Notes under the pieces: model-generated
Databases searched by the model: none
Told to the model about the DNA's origin: nothing
What the model saw: only the letters and a program-made list of their open reading frames with translations
Program-made: the position numbers and the translations under genes
Shown here: positions 26,041 through 35,454 of the stretch, piece by piece
Position numbering within the stretch: the first letter of the stretch is position 1
How the letters are laid out: the number at the start of each line of letters is the position of its first letter
From: Pseudarthrobacter psychrotolerans
GTDB lineage: Bacteria > Actinomycetota > Actinomycetes > Actinomycetales > Micrococcaceae
DNA length: 64,000 nt
Assembly: GCF_009911795.1 (NCBI RefSeq)
Contig: NZ_CP047898.1
Coordinates: forward strand, 620,001 to 684,000
Direction: 5' to 3'

Positions 26041-26393
26041 GCACCGGCGTCGCCCTCATGCGCATGCAAGCCGTCGGCAACCCCACCGATCCGCGGCTCG
26101 CAGCCCTCGTCTGAGAGCTGTCCGTCGACTATAAGCAGTTACGGCGCTGGTGGGCCGCCCGCAACGTAGCCCGCCAGGAATTCGGCACCAAGACAATCCG
26201 GCACCCTGACCTCGGCGATCTCACCATCGACTGGGACGCCTTACGGTGGGCAGGCGACCCCGACCAGCAGCTGATTATGTGGTCCGCAGAACCCGGCTCA
26301 CCTACCCACGAAAAGCTCCGCATCCTAAGCTCCTGGATCAAGGCACTTTGGCCCTCCACTCAGGACGCGTCCAGCGCAAAGCCGGAACCATGA
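26041..26393 (+). pseudogene. C-terminal remnant of an MmyB-type XRE regulator
   Basis: The plus-strand frame from about 26043 reads NPTDPRLAALV, then TGA at 26112-26114 (the family usually has Gly, GGA). It continues ELSVDYKQLRRWWAARNVAR, FGTKTIRHPDLGDLTIDWDA and PDQQLIMWSAEPGSPTHEKL to TGA 26391-26393. This is the ligand-binding half of MmyB-like regulators (RRWWA.H.V...GTK...HP.VG.L.L.W). The XRE helix-turn-helix half is missing. It is 5'-truncated and has a nonsense codon, so it is dead. Confidence 0.75.
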
Positions 26394-26491
26394 TCTGACC
26401 CCAGTACTCCACGGTGGTGTCCGTGGAGGGCAGCAGCCTCAAGTCCGAGTGCGGGCCATCGCGGGACCGACCGCTGCGACGCTGAGACAAG

Positions 26492-26533
26492 AAGGCACCT
26501 GTCCGAATCCACGGGAAAGGTGCCTTCTTTTTT
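26492..26533 (+). terminator. Strong intrinsic terminator
   Basis: AAGGCACCT (26492-26500) and AGGTGCCTT (26518-26526) form a 9-bp stem around a 17-base loop and are followed by CTTTTTT. Nothing else in 26394-26706 supports a gene. Confidence 0.75.
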
Positions 26534-26706
26534 GCCCTTGGGCAACTGCCCGCGATTATGTGATCCTCCCACTGAACCCAGCCGGCTCGTGGGCGGAACA
26601 CATCATCCAGTAGTTGGGTCAAGTGCGTAGCCTTGGGCGCGTATGGAGCACAGGAGGCCCATTGGAAATACCTTACGGTTGCATGTGTTGTAGCGGGCCG
26701 CTCGGT

Positions 26707-27330
26707 CTATTCGAGTGGTGCTACGGCGCCCATTGCCTCATCGACAAGTTCGCTGAGAGGACGCGCGCCATCGTCCTGCATCCATGAGTCGGTGGCGACA
26801 TTCAGGCATGCGATCGCGGAGGCGGCCAGGGCGGCGGCCCGAGTGTCGGCGCCTGTCTTTTGCTTCCCCAGGCGTTGCTGCAGGCGGGGTGCCAGTATGC
26901 CTTGCCAGCCTTGCGTCCGCTCCCACTCGTGAGTACGGAGCGCGCAGGCGTCGCTCATCAGCCGCATGAACTTTCGGGCTTCGTCCATATTTTCGGTATC
27001 GACCTGCGTGACGACGTCGATTGCTCGCCGCAACGCAAGCCATGGGTGCTCGTTGGCAGGACGTGCGTCGAGCGCCGACGCGATGTCATGGCCTAATTCG
27101 GCCATCCGCCCCAATACGACATCTTCCTTCGTCCCGAAGTAGCGGAAAAAGGTGGTTCGGGACAGGCCCGCTTCGGCGGCGATCTGCTCAACGGTTGTTT
27201 GGTCGAAGCCGTGCTCAGCGAACAGGCGGAACGCCACCTCGATGACTTCTGCGCGCATGGCCCGCCTGGTCCGCTCCCGCAGCGTAGGCGGAGTGCTCTT
27301 GAGCTGTCCGTCGGTGCTTGAGATTCCCAT
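26707..27330 (-). CDS. TetR-family transcriptional regulator
   Basis: ATG 27330 (MGISSTDGQLKS) is preferred over 27345; the product has 207 residues. The helix-turn-helix TTVEQIAAEAGLSRTTFFRY followed by FGTKEDVVLGRM is a standard TetR N-terminus. The C-terminal part (ALRRAIDVVTQVDTENMDEA, RTQGWQGILAPRLQQRLG) resembles the mycofactocin/AcrR-type TetR_C_17 group. It is divergent from the SDR gene at 27427, and the palindrome at 27356-27370 lies between them. It probably represses itself and the SDR genes. Confidence 0.9.
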   Translation of the reverse strand: MGISSTDGQLKSTPPTLRERTRRAMRAEVIEVAFRLFAEHGFDQTTVEQIAAEAGLSRTTFFRYFGTKEDVVLGRMAELGHDIASALDARPANEHPWLALRRAIDVVTQVDTENMDEARKFMRLMSDACALRTHEWERTQGWQGILAPRLQQRLGKQKTGADTRAAALAASAIACLNVATDSWMQDDGARPLSELVDEAMGAVAPLE

Positions 27331-27355
27331 CCCTAAATAGTACACCGGTCTAAAA

Positions 27356-27370
27356 TGGTACTCAGTACCA
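27356..27370. promoter_or_regulatory. Putative TetR operator (TGGTAC-N3-GTACCA)
   Basis: TGGTACTCAGTACCA is a perfect interrupted palindrome between the divergent TetR and SDR genes, about 57 bp before the SDR start. A related half-site, TAGTACA, lies 20 bp upstream. Confidence 0.6.
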
Positions 27371-27426
27371 CTTTGTGATAACGTTCCAGAATCGGTTGCA
27401 AGCTACTCATCAAGGAGAGAACGTTC

Positions 27427-28263
27427 ATGAGCAAGACCTGGTTCATCACTGGCGCGTCCCGCGGTTTCGGCCGCCGTTTCGCGGAAGCGGCCCTTTCCCG
27501 CGGGGACCGGGTCGCGGCGACCGCGCGCCGGGCCGACACCCTCACGGAGCTCGTGGAGACGTATGGCGACGCGGTCCTGCCGCTGCAGCTTGATGTCACC
27601 GACAGGGCCGAGGTCGCCCGTGCCGTGGCTCGGACGCACGAACACTTCGGTGCACTCGACGTCGTCGTGAACAACGCCGGCTACGGACTGTTCGGAGCTC
27701 TCGAGGAACTGACCGAGGCCGAAGTTCGTGCGCAGTTCGAGACAAATGTGTTCGGATCGCTCTGGGTCGCCCAGGCCGCACTGCCGTATCTGCGCGAGCA
27801 GCGCAGCGGGCACATCATCATGCTCTCGAGCATGCTCGGGATTGCTGCCTTCCCCACTACCGGCGGGTACACCGCGAGCAAGGCTGCTGTCGAGGGACTC
27901 GCCGACTCGCTGTCGCAGGAGGTTGCCGGCTTCGGCATCAAGGTGACGGTCGTCCAGCCGGGCGCGTTCGCGACCGACTTCGGCACTTCCTCGTCGTATT
28001 CCGCACCGCTGGCCGAGTACGACGAGGTGCGGAACGCATTCATGAGCGGCTTCGCTGATGTCGAGATAGGCGATCCGGACGGTGTCGGCCCGGCGATCCT
28101 GAAGCTCGTCGACGCCGAGAACCCGCCACTGCGTGTCTTCTTCGGCACGCCGCCGCTGCAGCTCATCCCGCACATCTACGGCACGCGCCTCGAGGAGTGG
28201 AACGAGTGGGCATGGCTCTCGGCAGAGGCCGAGAAGAACCAGACCGCAACAAGCCTGACTTAG
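27427..28263 (+). CDS. Short-chain dehydrogenase/reductase (classical SDR)
   Basis: The product has 278 residues from ATG 27427, preceded by AAGGAGAGAACGTTC. Cofactor binding is by GASRGFGRRFAEAAL, followed by NNAGYG, Ser in IIMLSSMLG, and the catalytic YTASK. The sequence fits the retinol-dehydrogenase-like SDR group (VVQPGAFATDF after the catalytic Lys). The substrate is unknown. It is divergent from the TetR gene at 26707-27330 and is followed 100 bp later by a second SDR gene that may share its transcript. Confidence 0.92.
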   Translation: MSKTWFITGASRGFGRRFAEAALSRGDRVAATARRADTLTELVETYGDAVLPLQLDVTDRAEVARAVARTHEHFGALDVVVNNAGYGLFGALEELTEAEVRAQFETNVFGSLWVAQAALPYLREQRSGHIIMLSSMLGIAAFPTTGGYTASKAAVEGLADSLSQEVAGFGIKVTVVQPGAFATDFGTSSSYSAPLAEYDEVRNAFMSGFADVEIGDPDGVGPAILKLVDAENPPLRVFFGTPPLQLIPHIYGTRLEEWNEWAWLSAEAEKNQTATSLT

Positions 28264-28362
28264 CAGACTCTCGTGGTCCGCGCCGTACGCGCGGACCACG
28301 AGCCCGACTGCACCCGTCAAACGTATCGCTGCCGGAGACCCCACCCGCAGAAGGAGCATGCC

Positions 28363-29297
28363 ATGTCCTCGCTCATCAGGACCCCGTTCACCGCGCAGTC
28401 CACGGCTCGAGAGGTGGTTGAGGGCGTTGAGCTGACCGGTCGCCGCGCGATCGTTACTGGAGGGCTTCCGGGTTGGGAACCGAGACCGCCCGGGCCCTCG
28501 CCGGTGCGGGCGCCGAGGTGACTCTCGCCGTCCGCGATCCCGGCCGGGCCAAAGACGTCGTGCGGGCTTTGCGCACCGAAGTCGGCCGCGAACGGATAGT
28601 CGTCGCCGCGCTGGACCTTGCTGATCCGGTGTCGATCTCGCGGTTCGTGCGGGAGTGGAGCGGCCCGCTGCACATCCTTGTCGCGAATGCGGGAGTCATG
28701 GCGCCACCGGAGACGCGGACGTCGGACGGGTGGGAGTTGCAGTTCGCGACGAACCACCTCGGTCACTTCGCCCTCGCCACCAGCCTGCTCCCGGCCCTTC
28801 GCGCCGCGTCGGACGCCCGCGTGGTCGTGGTCAGCTCCGCAGCGCACCTCGCGGCCCCACTCGATTTCGACGACATCCGTTCTCTCTCCACGAGTTACGA
28901 CCCGCAGCTCGCCTACGGGCGTTCCAAGACGGCGAACGTCTTATTTGCCGTCGCCGCGCACGAGCGCTGGGCCGCAGACGACATCACAGTCAATACCCTC
29001 CAACCAGGGAGCATCCTCACCGCGCTCTCCCGGCACCTCCCGCCGAGCGTCCTGGCCGTCACCCGCAAGGATCCCTCGAAGACGTTCTCGACAGCGGAAC
29101 AAGGAGCCGCGACCTCTGTCCTGCTCGCCGCCTCCCCGACCCTGCGCGGACTCGGCGGGCGCTACTTCGAGTACGGCCAGCAAGCTCCCGTAGTCAATCC
29201 GCCCTTCGTGACCCGCGAAGGCGTCGCCGGCCATGCGATGGATCCGGACTCTGCTGCCCGGCTATGGGCGATCAGCACAGAGGTCGTCGGCGGCTAA
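28363..29297 (+). pseudogene. SDR-family oxidoreductase with a one-base deletion in the cofactor site
   Basis: ATG 28363 (MSSLIRTPFTAQSTAREVVE), with AAGGAG upstream, starts a frame that reaches GRRAIVTGG. The expected ASGLGTETARALAGAGAEVT follows in the next frame and runs intact to TAA at 29297, with Ser in VVVVSSAAH and catalytic YGRSK. One missing G in the run at 28462-28464 explains the break inside the TGGxSGLG dinucleotide-binding loop. Restored length is about 311 residues, normal for retinol-dehydrogenase-type SDRs. It is probably in one transcript with the preceding SDR gene. It may be an assembly error. Confidence 0.8.
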
Positions 29298-29317
29298 AAG
29301 CCGGCACACCTGGCCAT

Positions 29318-29547
29318 GAAGGGATCGCGAACTGGAACGACTTCCTGGGCCCGCTCCTGTACCTGAACACCCCGAAAAGTACCCGCTGCCGCTGGCCCTG
29401 CGCCTCTTCGTAGACCAGACCCAGTCCTCGGACTATGGAGCCATGATCGCCATGTCCGTCCTTGCCCTGCTGCCGGTGCTGATCTTCTACCTGGTGTTCC
29501 AGCGCTACATTGTTGAAGGCGTCTCCACCCAGGGCCTCAAGGGCTAA
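29318..29547 (+). pseudogene. 3' remnant of a sugar ABC-transporter permease (MalG type)
   Basis: NWNDFLGPLLYLNTP is followed, after a one-base frame change at about 29370-29378, by KYPLPLALRLFVDQTQSSDY and IFYLVFQRYIVEGVSTQGLK to TAA 29545-29547. This is the conserved C-terminal end of binding-protein-dependent carbohydrate permeases (QRYIVEGVS.G.LKG). The first two thirds of the gene are missing, so it is non-functional. Confidence 0.75.
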
Positions 29548-29561
29548 GAGCCGGAAGGCCA

Positions 29562-30060
29562 ATGCTGTCCATTCCGCTGGTGACGATCCCCGCCGCGTAT
29601 ACGGCGGGGATCGCCCATCTGGAACGGCACCTCTCCGGCCGGGACGATTCCGTCCGCAGCCTCTGGAGCACGTTCAAGGCTGCCCTGCCGGGCAGCCGGA
29701 AGCTGGGAATCACGACGGCGGTGGCCGCCGTCGTGATTGTCCTTACCCTTTTGCTCGCTTGGATGGGGCAGCTGCCCGGCCGGGAAAGTCGTGCTGCCTG
29801 TCACCCTGATTCTCGCTGCCGGGGCCGCCGTCCTGCTCCTGCGCGCCACCGCTGCCTGGTCCGACTTTGCCGGCGACCCGGCCATCGACCCGGCCGGCGA
29901 CCTGGCCGGCGCCCGGCGCTCCGCACTCGAAACCGGCCAGTCCGTGTCCGTTCGGGACTGGACGGGGTCCCTCCTGCTGGTGGCCGCGCTGTTCGGGGCA
30001 GTGGGTGTTTGTCTGGATGCTCCGGCACTGTTCGTGGTGGTCCCCGGCATCCTGACCTGG
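29562..30060 (+). pseudogene. DUF624 (YesL-like) membrane protein remnant
   Basis: The sequence reads LSIPLVTIPAAYTAGIAHLE and LGITTAVAAVVIVLTLLLAW. Around 29776-29784 the frame shifts, after which VVLPVTLILAAGAAVLLLRA and LLLVAALFGAVGVCLDAP follow. These are several membrane helices in the pattern of DUF624 proteins, which often accompany sugar ABC permeases, as here. The N-terminus is missing and the reading is frameshifted. Confidence 0.6.
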
Positions 30061-30502
30061 CCTCAGCGGCCGTCAAACTGCGCACCACCGCGCCTGAAGC
30101 ATCCAGCACCACCAGCGGCAACGTCGCCCAGACCAGGGATTTCGTGCAAGCCACCCTGATCCTTGCCACGGTGAAACTACGCTCTGCCCGTGCCTGAAGT
30201 ACCAGCAACACCCGCAACAGACAAGCAGCGCTGAGTGCGCCTCATGCGAACATGCTGCGACTGCATGCTTGCGGGCATATAGACCTGTTAGGAGTTCGAG
30301 GAAATCTTCCTGTAGACGTGCCGTCGTGCAGAATGCTCAACAATGCCGCCCTCCTTGGCGAGCAGTTAGTGCTCATTTCATGCCACAACAGCAGGACGAC
30401 AGCTCATACTAATACTGGTCCGTCCGGGTCTGCTCGCTTTCGGCTTCGGCGCAAAGAAAGGTCCCGCCCGCGTCGGGGAATTCCGTGCAAGCCGCCCACT
30501 TC
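30061..30502. other. Intergenic region, no gene seen
   Basis: Frames here lack ribosome binding sites and natural composition. I see no RNA gene, repeat or terminator that I can support. Confidence 0.4.
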
Positions 30503-30787
30503 TCAGTCCGAGTCTCCAAGGGACGGCCTCGGTCTGGTGTCAACAAGGGTTTTGTATCCGTCTTGGCGGTGGAACAGGCGGCGCCCCTCACACCCACCCT
30601 GCTGAAGCCAGATGAGGGAACCGTCAGCTGAAACGGCCTCGACGCGTCCGGCGAACGGGGTTCCTCCCCGTTTCGGGCTTAGCAGTACCACGTCGTCGCC
30701 AGCGGTGAGTTCCCGCCAGTCAGCGATGGGTGAGCGTGGGTATCCGTAGCCGGCGGGCTGTGCTGGGGTTTCTTGCGTTCTGCCCAA
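30503..30787 (-). CDS. Small hypothetical protein (94 aa)
   Basis: The frame has natural codon use and a compact beta-rich centre (DWRELTAGDDVVLLSPKRGG, FAGRVEAVSADGSLIWLQQG) followed by RRLFHRQDGYKTLVD. The pattern suggests a small SH3-like or Tudor-like barrel (GDDV....G.V.....DGS..W....G.R+LFH..DG). Similar short proteins are common in Arthrobacter relatives, but I know no function. It has no membrane segment. The start ATG 30787 is not strongly supported. Confidence 0.55.
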   Translation of the reverse strand: MGRTQETPAQPAGYGYPRSPIADWRELTAGDDVVLLSPKRGGTPFAGRVEAVSADGSLIWLQQGGCEGRRLFHRQDGYKTLVDTRPRPSLGDSD

Positions 30788-30874
30788 TGGTGTATCGCTT
30801 TCATATAGCCGTGCAGCGGGCGGAACCGGTGATTGGTCCCGCCCCGCTGCGTGGGGTGCCTGGAGTTGAGCCGT

Positions 30875-31279
30875 TTAGCTGGCCGTGAGGTGGATGAGGG
30901 ACGCCGCGGAGATCACGGTGGTGACTCCGCCGATGCGGGTTGAGATCTGGGCGAAGGGCATGAGGTTCATACGGTTGGATGCGGAGAGGATGGCGACGTC
31001 GCCGGTGCCGCCGAGTCCGCTGTGGCAGACGGTGACGAGGGACGCGTCCACCGGGTACATACCCATGGCCTTGCCGACATAGAACCCTACGAGGGACATG
31101 GTGATGACTACTGCCATGCAGGTGATGACGTAGCCGATGGAGAGGACGCTGATGACGTCGGCCATCGGCACGTAGAGCATGCCCAGGCCGATCATGGTCG
31201 GGTAGATCAGGTGCTTGGAGATGATGGCGTAGACGGCGCGGGCGGAGCCTTCGACGCTGGCCGGGACAATACCTGAGCA
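30875..31279 (-). pseudogene. C-terminal third of a 2-hydroxycarboxylate (citrate/malate) transporter
   Basis: From about 31279 the minus strand reads GIVPASVEGSARAVYAIISK, VVITMSLVGFYVGKAMGMYP and ACHSGLGGTGDVAI-type VTVCHSGLGGTGDVAILSAS, then NRMNLMPFAQISTRIGG to TAG at 30875. This is the hallmark GGxG-containing end of the 2HCT/CitS family of Na+-dependent citrate or malate symporters. The first two thirds are absent. At 31279 the sequence switches abruptly to an unrelated MFS gene in another frame, so no functional product is expected. Confidence 0.85.
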
Positions 31280-31610
31280 CAAATAATCCAAGCGCGTCCT
31301 GAACCCAAAATTGCAGCGCTGAACACAAGACGATTGCGGCGAGGTCAAGAGTGTAAAGCGTTTGCCGTCCGAACTTATCGGTCAGCCATCCGCCGAGGAA
31401 TCCGCCAAAGAAGATTCCTACGAGCGCGGAGGCGCCGATCAGGCCTTCCCAGTAGACGGTCAACTCCAGTTGTGGAGTCGCTTGGACCAGCGCAACGCCG
31501 ATGATGCTCAAGACGTAGCCGTCAAGGAAGGGACCGCCGGCTGAATAGACGGCCAGCCGCTTATGGAAGCTGTTGAGGGGAAGGTCCTCTACGTTTACTG
31601 ATGGTGGCAT
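31280..31610 (-). pseudogene. N-terminal part of an MFS transporter, joined to the 2HCT remnant
   Basis: ATG 31610 (MPPSVNVEDLPLNSFHKRLA), with AAGGTG upstream, starts a normal MFS sequence. It has GGPFLDGYVLSIIGVALVQA, then GIFFGGFLGGWLTDKFGRQT, the inter-helix 2-3 signature of the family (sugar/aromatic-acid porter group). It breaks off after FVLRY at about 31280, where the 2HCT sequence begins in a different frame. Only about three membrane helices remain. It lies 58 bp downstream of the GntR regulator gene and was probably its transport target. Confidence 0.82.
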
Positions 31611-31668
31611 CACCTTGAGTGTCCTACAAAAGTCCGATCCTGACGAGACCGCTCCGGGTGAATGATGC

Positions 31669-32471
31669 CTACTGGGGGACGAGGCGTTTCTCGAGGCGCT
31701 GGCGAGCACTGGCCAAGGACTGCTTGGTCAATTTAGTGGCTGCCTTCACGTCCCTTGCCCGGGCGGCTTCCAAAATGGCGGGCTGGGGGGTCCAAAGACT
31801 GGCGTCGTCGTGCTCGATTGCTTCCGTGGCGCCGATGACTTTGTAGGGCCGGCACTGAAGCCAGAGATTTTCTATGACGTCCATCAGGACCGGGTTGCCG
31901 CCTGCGGAGTACAGAGTGCGGAGCAGGTCTTCGTCATCATCCAAGGCATCCCACACGCGGCGTTCGGTGACCGCCTTTTGCATTCGGGCGCAGGCAGCCT
32001 CCATGCGCGCTACGTCAGCGTCAGTGATGTTGGCAGCTCCGCGGCGGGCGGCCTCAATCTCCAATGTGGCCCGTACTTCGTAGATATGGATCAGTTCATC
32101 GACGGTGAATTCACGGACGACCGCCCCCCGGTGGGCCGCCACCCGAGTGGCCAGTCCTGTCTCTTCCAGCCGGCGAATGGCTTCCCTGACCGGCATCACG
32201 CTTGTACCGACCATCGCAGCAACGTCCCGGACCCTTAAGGGGAGCCCCCGGCCAATTCGCCGGTGAGAATCGCGGTGCGCAGGGCCTCGTAGACTTGATC
32301 CGCTACAAGGGTGGGTGTGATCGAAAAGGCCGGAAAGGATCCGGACTGGGCCCCCGACAAGGGCTTCTTGATCTCCTGTTGTTGGGCAGCATCCGCTTTT
32401 TTTCCTAGCATGGGAACGATCCTAATGGCGAGCGGCCCTGTTTTGCTCGTATTGCCAGTGTCAAGCGTCAT
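31669..32471 (-). pseudogene. GntR/FCD regulator with a one-base deletion in the DNA-binding domain
   Basis: ATG 32471 (MTLDTGNTSKTGPL), with AGGGG upstream, opens a frame through TPTLVADQVYEALRTAILTG to ELAGGSP. The expected LRVRDVAAMVGTSVMPVREA follows one base out of frame and continues to TGA 31669. Adding one base to the G run at 32239-32242 restores a ~267-residue regulator. It would have a winged helix-turn-helix and an FCD ligand domain (LIHIYEVRATLEIEAARRGA). It is a close paralogue of the regulator at 37315-37989. The TGTGATCACA site at 32525-32534 lies just upstream. It is either broken or mis-assembled. Confidence 0.85.
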
Positions 32472-32524
32472 GCACACACCCCTAAACATGATCCAAAAAT
32501 CTCCACCCCAGCTATTGCGTGATT

Positions 32525-32534
32525 TGTGATCACA
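32525..32534. promoter_or_regulatory. TGTGATCACA operator, site 1
   Basis: Perfect 10-bp palindrome in A/T-rich context (GATTTGTGATCACATATC) between the divergent GntR gene and the CxxC peptide/lysA-like operon. It is one of six such sites in the catabolic region. Confidence 0.75.
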
Positions 32535-32681
32535 TATCTAAACTGGAGTAAAAGGCGCCAAGCACGCCATAGAGAAGTCAAGTAAGCAGTAGCGGCACGC
32601 ACCCAGTGCCATATCACCGACAGAGGCCGGACCCCAAGGACAACAATTGTCCAAAGCCACTAAGACCAGGAAACCGCAGCC

Positions 32682-32873
32682 ATGAAGAAGCTGACAACCC
32701 CAAGAACCACCCAGCAGCGCCTGCACTACGAGGCACTTCCAGCCTTGAAGCAGGAAGCGGCCGACCAGCGCACCTGGACAGGTTGCACCGGTGAAGAGTT
32801 TTCGCTGGATTGCCCCTTCTGCTGGAGCCCCGAACCCAGCCGTCAGCGCAACGTGGCCGACGACCTGTGCTGA
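32682..32873 (+). CDS. Small Cys-motif protein (63 aa), C-x8-C-x2-C-x2-PE
   Basis: ATG 32682 (MKKLTTPRTTQQRLHYEALP), with AGGA about 10 bases upstream, precedes the lysA-like gene by 15 bp, so the two form an operon. The C-terminal half has C-TGEEFSLD-C-PF-C-WS-PE. The same spacing, C-x8-C-x2-C-x2-P-E, occurs in the 36-residue product at 39360-39470, which lies in the same putative TGTGATCACA regulon. The Cys pattern suggests metal binding or a redox role. I do not recognise a named family. The coding call rests on the shared motif, the operon position and the start signal. Confidence 0.55.
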   Translation: MKKLTTPRTTQQRLHYEALPALKQEAADQRTWTGCTGEEFSLDCPFCWSPEPSRQRNVADDLC

Positions 32874-32888
32874 AACCCTGAGGACCGA

Positions 32889-34180
32889 ATGTCCGAACGT
32901 CACAACCAGCCCACAATTAAGCCGCTTCCCGGAAGCCTTTCCGGAGCCCGTGTGGCGGGGATCGTTGATCGCGTTGGAACTCCTGTGTGGATCTACGATG
33001 CGGGCACGATCCGGGCACAAGTTGATCAACTTCGAAACTTCGATGTCATCCGATACGCACAAAAGGCAGGATCAAACATCCACATCATCCGCCTGATGCA
33101 GGAGCTGGGTGTACTGGTGGACGCGGTATCTGCTGGCGAGGTCCTAAGGGCCCTGACCGCCGGATACACACCTGGCACGGCGGAGGAGCAGATTATCTTC
33201 ACGGCGGATCTGCTGGACCGCGAAGCGTTGAAGCTGGTTGTTGAACGTCGGATACCGGTGAATGTAGGTTCACCACAGATGCTGGAACAGCTGGGACCGG
33301 CCTCGCCCGGCCACCCTGTGTGGCTCAGAATCAACCCCGGATTCGGGCACGGCCATAGCCGCAAGACGAACACCGGTGGCGATCACAGCAAGCACGGCAT
33401 CTGGCACGAGCATCTCGCAGAAAGCCTGGACCTCGTCGATCGGTACGGGTTGAAACTGGTCGGCTTCCATATGCACATTGGCTCCGGCGTCGATTACTCC
33501 CATCTCGAGCAGGTGTGCGACGCCATGGTTCAGCAGGTCAAACGGCATGGCCGGGACCTTGAGGCGATATCGGCCGGTGGCGGCCTCTCCATTCCCTATG
33601 CTCCGGACGACCCGACCGTGGACACGGAACGGTACTTCAACGTCTGGGACGCCGCGAGACGCGAGATCAGCGGCCATTTGGGTCACAGCGTCAGACTCGA
33701 AATTGAACCAGGTCGTTTCCTTGTCGCGCAGTCAGGAGTGCTTGCCGCCGAAATAAGGGCGAGCAAGCAGGTTGCCCACAACCACTTTTTGCTGGTCGAC
33801 GCTGGTTTCAATGACCTTGGCCGCCCGGCCATGTATGGCAGCAGGCATCATGTGACAATCCTCGGTGCCGACGGATCCCGCGCTCGGGTCCGCTTTCCGA
33901 CGTCGTGCTCGCCGGGCCGCTCTGCGAGGCCGGTGACGTCTTTACGCAGTCCGACGCAGGCGAAGTTCAGACCATGAAGCTGCCTGAGGCCGGGCTTGGC
34001 GACCTGGCTGTATTCCATGACACCGGCGCCTACGGCTCCAGCATGTCGTCAAACTACAACTCCCGTCCGCTCATACCGGAGGTCCTCGTCGACGGCGACA
34101 TTACCACGCTGATACGACGCCGCCAGACGGTTCAGGAACTGATTGGCCTGGAAACGGACGCAGCATGTGAGCTCCGCTGA
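32889..34180 (+). pseudogene. Diaminopimelate-decarboxylase-like gene (lysA paralogue), one-base deletion
   Basis: ATG 32889 follows TGAGGA. The product is a fold-type III PLP decarboxylase. The PLP lysine is in VIRYAQKAGSNIH, followed by LMQELGVLVDAVSAGEVLRA, FHMHIGSG, SAGGGLSIPY and LEIEPGRFLVAQSG. After GADGSRAR the frame is lost at the G run 33886-33888. The expected LSDVVLAGPLCEAGDVFTQS, with the active-site Cys, continues in the next frame to TGA 34180. It belongs to the LysA subgroup with the RYAQKAxSN motif, which makes L-lysine from meso-diaminopimelate. Its location next to GntR and proline genes suggests catabolic recruitment. Confidence 0.85.
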
Positions 34181-34617
34181 CGAGAAGAGTTTGCCCGAGG
34201 CCCGCAATGCCAGGCTGGAGGCAAGGTGCACATCCCACGGGCCTTCCGCAACACTGGCGCTGGCACGTCCGCGGGGGCGCGTCAGCTCGGGGATCACGCC
34301 GTCGCCACCTCGGTGGCTAAAATTCCCGCCGGTCCCCCGCAACCGCACTGCGCTCGGCGCGTAGCGGATATTCGGGTTCGATAACCTCACAGGGAGTATT
34401 CCGGGTGTCGTCACTTGCACGGCGTCCTTGGCGGTTCTCCGGATGAGGAATGCGGGGCGGGCAGCACGCCAAGGACAAACAGGTATCGCCAGCTGAGCCC
34501 TGAGGGTGCCGCAGACGGACTCGCCGGCGAGGACGAATTGATTCGCTGACGGCGGCGGCGCCCCTCGCCGCGGTGCCGCCATCGCCGTCGTCGGCCTTAG
34601 GAATGCCGCAACCCGCG
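34181..34617. other. Region without a supported gene
   Basis: Frames on both strands look scrambled. Minus-strand 34049-34582 is open, but its composition and the lack of a start signal do not support a gene. It may contain a decayed gene; I recognise nothing in it. Confidence 0.35.
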
Positions 34618-35414
34618 TCAGACGGGTGCAGTCACATGGCCAAGGTCCGCGGCTGCCTGGCAGGTGCAGTCGATGAACCGGCCACGGGCGTCCTCTGACT
34701 CGGCCCGTTCAAGGGGGACCATGGTGGTGACGACGCCTGCGAGGCCGCCGGCCTCGACAAAGACGGGGCACTTACGCCCCAGATGCCCGGAGCGAGGGCG
34801 CCCGAGCTCGTTGCATAGCCCACCTCCCTGATCTCAGCGAGGTCGGCACGGATGGTGGCTTCTTCTTCTCGGCCAAGGAAATGCCCCGCAAGAATTGCAT
34901 CGACTTCATCCTCCGGCACGGCTGACAACATCGCCCGCGCGCTGGCCCCGTGCAAAAGCGGACGCGAGCGTCCGGCGGCATAACTGCAACTGAGGATGTG
35001 CTCGCTCTCCACCGATTCGACGCAGAGAGCCTCGCCGCTGCTCTGAACCAGGAAGGCAGCCAACTCTCCGGTTTCCCGTGAAAGCTGTTCAAGCCGCTGC
35101 CTCACCACCCCTTGTGCCAAGGCTTCATTGCGGTAGTTGTCGGCTAGCCGCACCACCTCCGGCCCCGCTGAATAACGGCCCATAACCTGGTTTTCCACGA
35201 CGAAGCCGGCCTGCAATAAGGTCTGGAGATGCCGGTAAACAGTGGACACTGGAAGCCGCAAAAGGCCTGAAATCTGCGAGCTGCTAAGGCTCCGGTGGCG
35301 GGCGAACAGCAGCAGGATGGACATCGCCGTCCCGCGTTCGTCACGGCGTTTGGGTGACGCGGTTGAGGCATGGTTAGGGGCCGTTGGTTTATGCGTGAGA
35401 ATACGTTTCTTCAT
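34618..35414 (-). pseudogene. IclR-family regulator with a one-base deletion near the C-terminus
   Basis: ATG 35414 (MKKRILTHKPTAPN), with GGAAG upstream, opens an IclR protein. The winged helix is in ISGLLRLPVSTVYRHLQTLL and QAGFVVENQVMGRYSAGPEV. The effector domain includes RSRPLLHGASARAMLSAVPE and EVGYATSSGALAPGIWGVSA. After SAP the expected VFVEAGGLAGVVTTMVPLER continues in another frame to TGA 34620-34618. One missing base in the G run at 34765-34768 explains it. Restored length is about 265 residues. IclR proteins usually regulate catabolic genes nearby, here perhaps pruA or the lysA-like operon. Confidence 0.82.
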
Positions 35415-35454
35415 GGGAGAACTTCCGTGGCTGTGTGGAAGGCCGGAGAGAGGG

